A DNA stretch of 64,000 nucleotides from Streptomyces bicolor (lineage in GTDB: Bacteria; Actinomycetota; Actinomycetes; Streptomycetales; Streptomycetaceae): positions 62,001-126,000 of the forward strand of contig NZ_JOFS01000014.1 in the NCBI RefSeq assembly GCF_000719285.1, given 5' to 3'. Positions 60,580 through 64,000 of this stretch are shown piece by piece; the first letter of the stretch is position 1; every line of letters starts with the position of its first letter. The position numbers were made by a program, and so were the translations under genes. The notes under the pieces were generated by a model. It ran no database searches. It worked only from the letters and a program-made list of their open reading frames with translations, and was not told where the DNA came from.

Positions 60580-61971
60580 ATGTCGCGAGTGCCAGGGTGG
60601 CTCGGTCGGCTCGGCGCCGGACTGACCGAGATGAGTGAGCGGTTGGACGAGCGTCGTGCCGCGGTGGAGCGGGAGGACGCCGAGTTCCGGCCGGAGCGGG
60701 GGGCCGCCACCGCCACTGACGTCGCGCCCGAGTCCGTGGCCGCCGACGCCCCGGCACCGCCCGCCGACCACGTCCCACGGCCCCCCGACTACGCGCCCGC
60801 AGCTCCGCCGCCCCGCCCCGACCCCGCACAGGTCGTGCCGTGGGGCGTACGGGTCGCGGCGGAAGCCGGCTGGCGGCTGCTGGTGCTGGCCGGCACGCTC
60901 TGGGTGCTGATGCGGGTCATCAGCGCCGTACAGCTCGTGGTGCTGGCGTTCGTCATCGCCCTGCTCCTCACCGCCCTGATGCAGCCCTCGGTGGCGTGGC
61001 TGATGCGACGCGGGCTGCCGCGCGGGCTCGCCACCGCGCTGACCGCGATCCTCGGGTTCGTCGTCATCGGGCTGATGGGCTGGTTCGTGACCTGGCAGGT
61101 CATGGAGAACATCGACAACCTCTCCGACCAGGTCCAGGACGGCATCGACGAGCTGCGCAACTGGCTGCTCAACAGCCCGTTCCACGTCACCGACAAGCAG
61201 ATCAACGACATCGCCGAGAACCTCCGGGAGGCGATCGGCGCCAACACCGACGCGATCACCTCGGCCGGCCTCGAAGGCGTGACGGTCATCGTCGAGGCGC
61301 TCACCGGCATCCTGCTGGCGGCCTTCTCGACGCTGTTCCTGCTCTACGACGGCAAGCGGATCTGGCAGTGGACCCTCAAGCTGGTCCCGGCCGCGGCCCG
61401 TCCGGGCGTGGCGGGCGCCGGGCCGCGGGCCTGGGAGACGCTGACGGCGTATGTGCGCGGCACGGTGATGGTCGCCCTGATCGACGCCGTCTTCATCGGC
61501 ATCGGGATCTACTTCCTGGACGTCCCCATGGCCGTCCCGCTGGCCGTCTTCATCTTCCTGTTCTCCTTCATCCCCCTCGTCGGCGCGGTGGCCTCCGGTG
61601 CGCTCGCCGTGGTCGTCGCCCTGGTGACGCAGGGCGTCTTCACCGCGGTCATGACCCTCGTGGTCGTGCTGGCCGTCCAGCAGATCGAGGGCCACGTCCT
61701 GCAGCCGTTCATCCTCGGCCGCGCGGTCCGCGTCCATCCGCTGGCGGTGGTGCTGTCGGTGGCGGCCGGCGGCATGGTGGCGGGGATCGGCGGCGCGGTG
61801 GTGGCCGTACCGCTGGTGGCGGTGACGAACACGATCGTGGGGTATCTGCGGGCGTACTCGCAGGAGGCGGCGCTTCGCTACGCGCCCGAGCCGCGCGGGG
61901 CCACGGCGGTGGGTGTGGCTTCGGCCGACCCGCCGCCCCCGTCCGACAAGGACAAGTCGGGCTCCGAGTGA
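60580..61971 (+). CDS. AI-2E/PerM family membrane permease
   Basis: 463 aa; GAGGA before ATG 60580. A ~100-residue Pro/Ala-rich cytoplasmic start is followed by 7-8 helices: RLLVLAGTLWVLMRVISAVQLVVLAFVIALLLTALMQP, ATALTAILGFVVIGLMGWFVTWQ, TVIVEALTGILLAAFSTLFLLYDGKRIW, then the family's VPLAVFIFLFSFIPLVGAVASGALAVVVAL and GHVLQPFILGRAVRVHPLAVVL. Relatives include the PerM/YdiK exporters and TqsA; roles vary from autoinducer export to ion transport, and the substrate is unknown here. A short duplication of its stop codon lies at 61963-61990. Confidence 0.92.
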   Translation: MSRVPGWLGRLGAGLTEMSERLDERRAAVEREDAEFRPERGAATATDVAPESVAADAPAPPADHVPRPPDYAPAAPPPRPDPAQVVPWGVRVAAEAGWRLLVLAGTLWVLMRVISAVQLVVLAFVIALLLTALMQPSVAWLMRRGLPRGLATALTAILGFVVIGLMGWFVTWQVMENIDNLSDQVQDGIDELRNWLLNSPFHVTDKQINDIAENLREAIGANTDAITSAGLEGVTVIVEALTGILLAAFSTLFLLYDGKRIWQWTLKLVPAAARPGVAGAGPRAWETLTAYVRGTVMVALIDAVFIGIGIYFLDVPMAVPLAVFIFLFSFIPLVGAVASGALAVVVALVTQGVFTAVMTLVVVLAVQQIEGHVLQPFILGRAVRVHPLAVVLSVAAGGMVAGIGGAVVAVPLVAVTNTIVGYLRAYSQEAALRYAPEPRGATAVGVASADPPPPSDKDKSGSE

Positions 61972-61991
61972 TGACATCCGAGTGATGACAA

Positions 61992-62022
61992 GGGCCCGTT
62001 CACCCCAAGGGTGAACGGGCCC
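61992..62022. terminator. Bidirectional terminator between AI-2E and ahpD
   Basis: GGGCCCGTTCACCC (61992-62005) and GGGTGAACGGGCCC (62009-62022) form a perfect 14-bp stem with a CAA loop between convergent genes. Confidence 0.85.
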
Positions 62023-62041
62023 CGCGTTTCCAGGCGAAGCG

Positions 62042-62575
62042 CTAATCCGCCAGAACCGCCTCCGCGTCCAGCGTGACGCCGACGGCCTGGACGACCGACG
62101 CGATCTTGAACGCCTCCTGGACCGTCTCCCGGTCCACGCCCGCCTTGCGCAGCACCTGCTCGTGCGAGTCGAGGCACAGGCCGCAGCCGTTGATGGCGGA
62201 CACCGCGAAGGACCACAGCTCGAAGTCGACCTTGTCGACACCGGGGTTGCCGATGACGTTCATACGGAGCCCGGCGCGCAGGTTGCCGTACTCGTGGTCG
62301 GACAGCAGGTGCCGGGTCCGGTAGAAGACGTTGTTCATCGCCATCACGGCGGCCGCGGACCTGGCCGCGGTGTACGCCTCCGGCGAGAGGTTCGCCTTCG
62401 CCTCCGGCGCCAGCTCGCGCAGCACGATCGGGGAGCGGGAGGCGATCGCGGTGGCGAGCACCGTGCCCCACAGCTGCTGCGCCGGGAGGTCGGAGTTGCC
62501 GATGACCGAACCCAGGTTGAGTTTCAGGTCCTTGGCGTAGTCCGGTATGCGCGACTTCAGGGAGTCGAGGGACAT
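62042..62575 (-). CDS. ahpD: Alkyl hydroperoxide reductase AhpD
   Basis: 177 aa, ATG 62575. AhpD fold with the redox motif [18 protein letters not shown] (CxxC plus His) and [19 protein letters not shown] start, matching the actinobacterial type. It re-reduces AhpC, receiving electrons from lipoamide/SucB in mycobacteria. Starts 6 bp after the ahpC stop, so co-transcribed. Confidence 0.95.
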   Translation of the reverse strand: MSLDSLKSRIPDYAKDLKLNLGSVIGNSDLPAQQLWGTVLATAIASRSPIVLRELAPEAKANLSPEAYTAARSAAAVMAMNNVFYRTRHLLSDHEYGNLRAGLRMNVIGNPGVDKVDFELWSFAVSAINGCGLCLDSHEQVLRKAGVDRETVQEAFKIASVVQAVGVTLDAEAVLAD

Positions 62576-62580
62576 GTCAC

Positions 62581-63135
62581 TCACTCTCCGGCGAGGAGCT
62601 TGACCGGGTCCAGGGTCTCGTCGCCCTTGGTCCAGTTGCACGGGCACAGCTCGTCGGTCTGCAGGGCGTCCAGGACCCGCAGGACCTCCTTGGGGTTACG
62701 GCCGACGGAGCCCGCGGTCACCATGGAGAACTGGATCTCGTTGTTCTGGTCGACGATGAAGACGGCGCGCTTGGCGAAGCCGTCCTCGCCCTCGATGCCG
62801 AGGTCGCGCATCAGCTCGTGCTTGGAGTCGGCCAGCATCGGGAACGGCAGGTCGCGCAGGTCGTCGTGGTCCTTGCGCCAGGCGTGGTGGACGAACTCCG
62901 AGTCACCGGAGAAGCCGAGGACCTGGGCGTCGCGGTCGGCGAACTCCTCGTTCAGCTTGCCGAATGCAGCGATCTCGGTCGGGCAGACGAAGGTGAAGTC
63001 CTTCGGCCAGGCGAAGACGATCTTCCACTTGCCCTCGTAGGTCTTGTGGTTGATCGTCTCGAACTCCTTGCCCTTCTCCAGCGAGACGCAGGCGGTCAGT
63101 TCGAACTCGGGGAACTTGTCACCGACAGTGAGCAC
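62581..63135 (-). CDS. ahpC: Peroxiredoxin AhpC
   Basis: 184 aa from GTG 63135 with AAGGAG 5 nt or so upstream. Peroxidatic Cys51 in [14 protein letters not shown], resolving cysteines in ELCPCNW (164, 166), the three-Cys pattern of the M. tuberculosis type, and Arg in RAVFIVDQ. It reduces hydrogen peroxide, alkyl hydroperoxides and peroxynitrite in the cytosol and is recharged by AhpD. Divergent from oxyR across 137 bp, which controls it in related species. Confidence 0.96.
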   Translation of the reverse strand: MLTVGDKFPEFELTACVSLEKGKEFETINHKTYEGKWKIVFAWPKDFTFVCPTEIAAFGKLNEEFADRDAQVLGFSGDSEFVHHAWRKDHDDLRDLPFPMLADSKHELMRDLGIEGEDGFAKRAVFIVDQNNEIQFSMVTAGSVGRNPKEVLRVLDALQTDELCPCNWTKGDETLDPVKLLAGE

Positions 63136-63272
63136 ACGCTCTCCTTGCAGCGAAAGAGACACCCGTTCGGTACAGGTGTCTCCCTGTGGGTTGGACCTTA
63201 CCGATCCTGGCACAGGCTGCATTGATACGGGAAATAGCTACACTCGGTCGGGTTGATCGGAGGGTTCTATCA
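63136..63272. promoter_or_regulatory. Divergent ahpC / oxyR regulatory region
   Basis: A LysR-type dyad candidate TTGATACGGGAAATAGCTA (63222-63240) lies toward oxyR; a -10-like TAAGGT (minus strand, 63200-63195) fits ahpC. In the ahpC leader a perfect inverted repeat GAGACACC / GGTGTCTC (63156-63163, 63175-63182) forms a stem before the ribosome site. OxyR control is known for this gene order; the precise site is inferred. Confidence 0.45.
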
Positions 63273-64000
63273 GTGACCGTGAGTAAGAGAAGGCAGCCCA
63301 GCCTCGCCCAGCTGCGTGCCTTCGCAGCCGTCGCCGAGCACCTCCATTTCCGGGACGCCGCCGCGGCGATCGGCATGAGCCAGCCCGCTCTGTCGGGTGC
63401 CGTCTCCGCTCTGGAGGAGTCACTCGGAGTGACGCTCCTGGAGCGCACCACCCGCAAGGTGCTGCTCTCGCCCGCCGGCGAGCGTCTGGCCGTACGGGCG
63501 AAGGCGGTGCTGGCGGAGGTCGCGGCGCTGATGGAGGAGGCGGAGGCGGTGCGAGCCCCGTTCACCGGCGCCCTGCGCCTCGGCGTCATCCCCACCGTCG
63601 CGCCGTACCTCCTGCCCACCGTTCTGCGCCTCGTCCACGACCGCTACCCGCACCTCGACCTCCAGGTACACGAGGAGCAGACCGCGAGCCTCGTCGAGGG
63701 GCTCACCACCGGCCGCCTGGACCTGCTTCTGCTCGCCGTGCCTCTCGGTGTGCCCGGCATCGCCGAACTCCCGCTCTTCGACGAGGACTTCGTGCTCGTC
63801 ACCCCGCTCGACCACTGGCTCGGTGGCCGCGAGGGCATCCCGCGCGAGGTCCTCAAGGAACTGAACCTGCTGCTCCTGGACGAGGGCCACTGCCTGCGCG
63901 ACCAGGCCCTCGACATCTGCCGGGAGGCGGGCCGTGAGGATGCGCCGGTGACCACGACCGCCGCCGGCCTGTCGACGCTCGTCCAGCTCGTCGCGGGCGG
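63273..64000 (+). CDS. oxyR: LysR-family peroxide regulator OxyR, 3' end outside window
   Basis: 242 codons seen from GTG 63273 with GGAGGG 8 nt upstream (GTG 63279 also possible). N-terminal LysR winged helix LAQLRAFAAVAEHLHFRDAAAAIGMSQPALSGAVSALEESLGV, then the effector domain with LRLGVIPTVAPYLLP. The OxyR redox segment reads LLLDEGHCLRDQALDICREAG, with the two cysteines that form the peroxide-sensing disulfide nine residues apart. In its oxidised form it activates ahpCD. The last residues are cut by the window end. Confidence 0.94.
   Translation, partial: MTVSKRRQPSLAQLRAFAAVAEHLHFRDAAAAIGMSQPALSGAVSALEESLGVTLLERTTRKVLLSPAGERLAVRAKAVLAEVAALMEEAEAVRAPFTGALRLGVIPTVAPYLLPTVLRLVHDRYPHLDLQVHEEQTASLVEGLTTGRLDLLLLAVPLGVPGIAELPLFDEDFVLVTPLDHWLGGREGIPREVLKELNLLLLDEGHCLRDQALDICREAGREDAPVTTTAAGLSTLVQLVAG

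Noticed and set aside
1..64000. CRISPR arrays, tRNA or rRNA genes, IS transposases, phage att sites
   Set aside because: None could be found by eye; the tandem repeats seen lack regular spacers and no transposase or integrase gene is present.

Overview
The window is high-GC actinobacterial chromosome, almost certainly Streptomyces. Codon third positions are nearly all G or C, and a single UUA leucine codon was found among its genes. It carries a DasR-type chitinase operator, a Streptomyces-style Tad/Flp pilus locus, and the order ahpD-ahpC with divergent oxyR, which from memory is also the order in S. coelicolor. About 57 protein genes fill the 64 kb, and the first and last are cut by the window ends. 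No rRNA, tRNA, CRISPR array or insertion-sequence transposase was seen.

Layout. 0-3.2 kb: a PLP aminotransferase (cut), a leaderless one-pass membrane protein and a secreted trypsin-like protease. 3.2-10.4 kb: a two-armed catabolic cluster around a palindrome-rich divergent promoter (D-aminoacylase-like deacylase, DSD1-type PLP enzyme, 2-keto-3-deoxygluconate kinase-like PfkB protein, IclR regulator, RidA, GntP permease). Together these fit uptake and breakdown of N-acetyl-D-glucosaminate, the oxidised chitin monomer; this is inference. 10.5-25.3 kb: a conflict-type island with a macro-domain protein (single TTA codon), a ParS/MbcA-like antitoxin, a RES toxin, a 1393-aa TPR-CHAT protease, a convergent caspase-like protease, and a divergent five-gene operon ending in an AAA+ ATPase. 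25.2-36.4 kb: secreted M14 carboxypeptidase, STAND-LuxR regulator, MEDS and HATPase anti-sigma-like proteins, divergent Nramp transporter, ECF sigma with a membrane partner, and a GH18 chitinase whose promoter overlaps a DasR-like site. 36.6-47.9 kb: a Tad/Flp pilus locus with its own two-component pair, a lipoprotein and an OmpA-domain protein. 48.0-55.8 kb: a membrane protein, a NACHT-type ATPase with a small membrane partner, DUF192, LLM oxidoreductase, GNAT, methyltransferase and an AlkZ-like HTH_42 protein. 55.8-64 kb: a candidate small RNA with a strong intrinsic terminator, cis-prenyltransferase, PIN-PhoH, a secreted SLT protein, an AI-2E permease and the OxyR-AhpCD peroxide defence set.

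Two themes recur. The first is chitin: a DasR-type controlled chitinase, secreted hydrolases, and a cluster suited to the oxidised amino-sugar acid. The second is suicide or defence-like signalling: macro, RES/antitoxin, CHAT, caspase and NACHT modules, at least one gated by a UUA codon. A short hairpin repeat family is scattered through the window. One copy lies in frame inside the sugar kinase gene, and a related hairpin lies in frame inside the STAND-LuxR gene.
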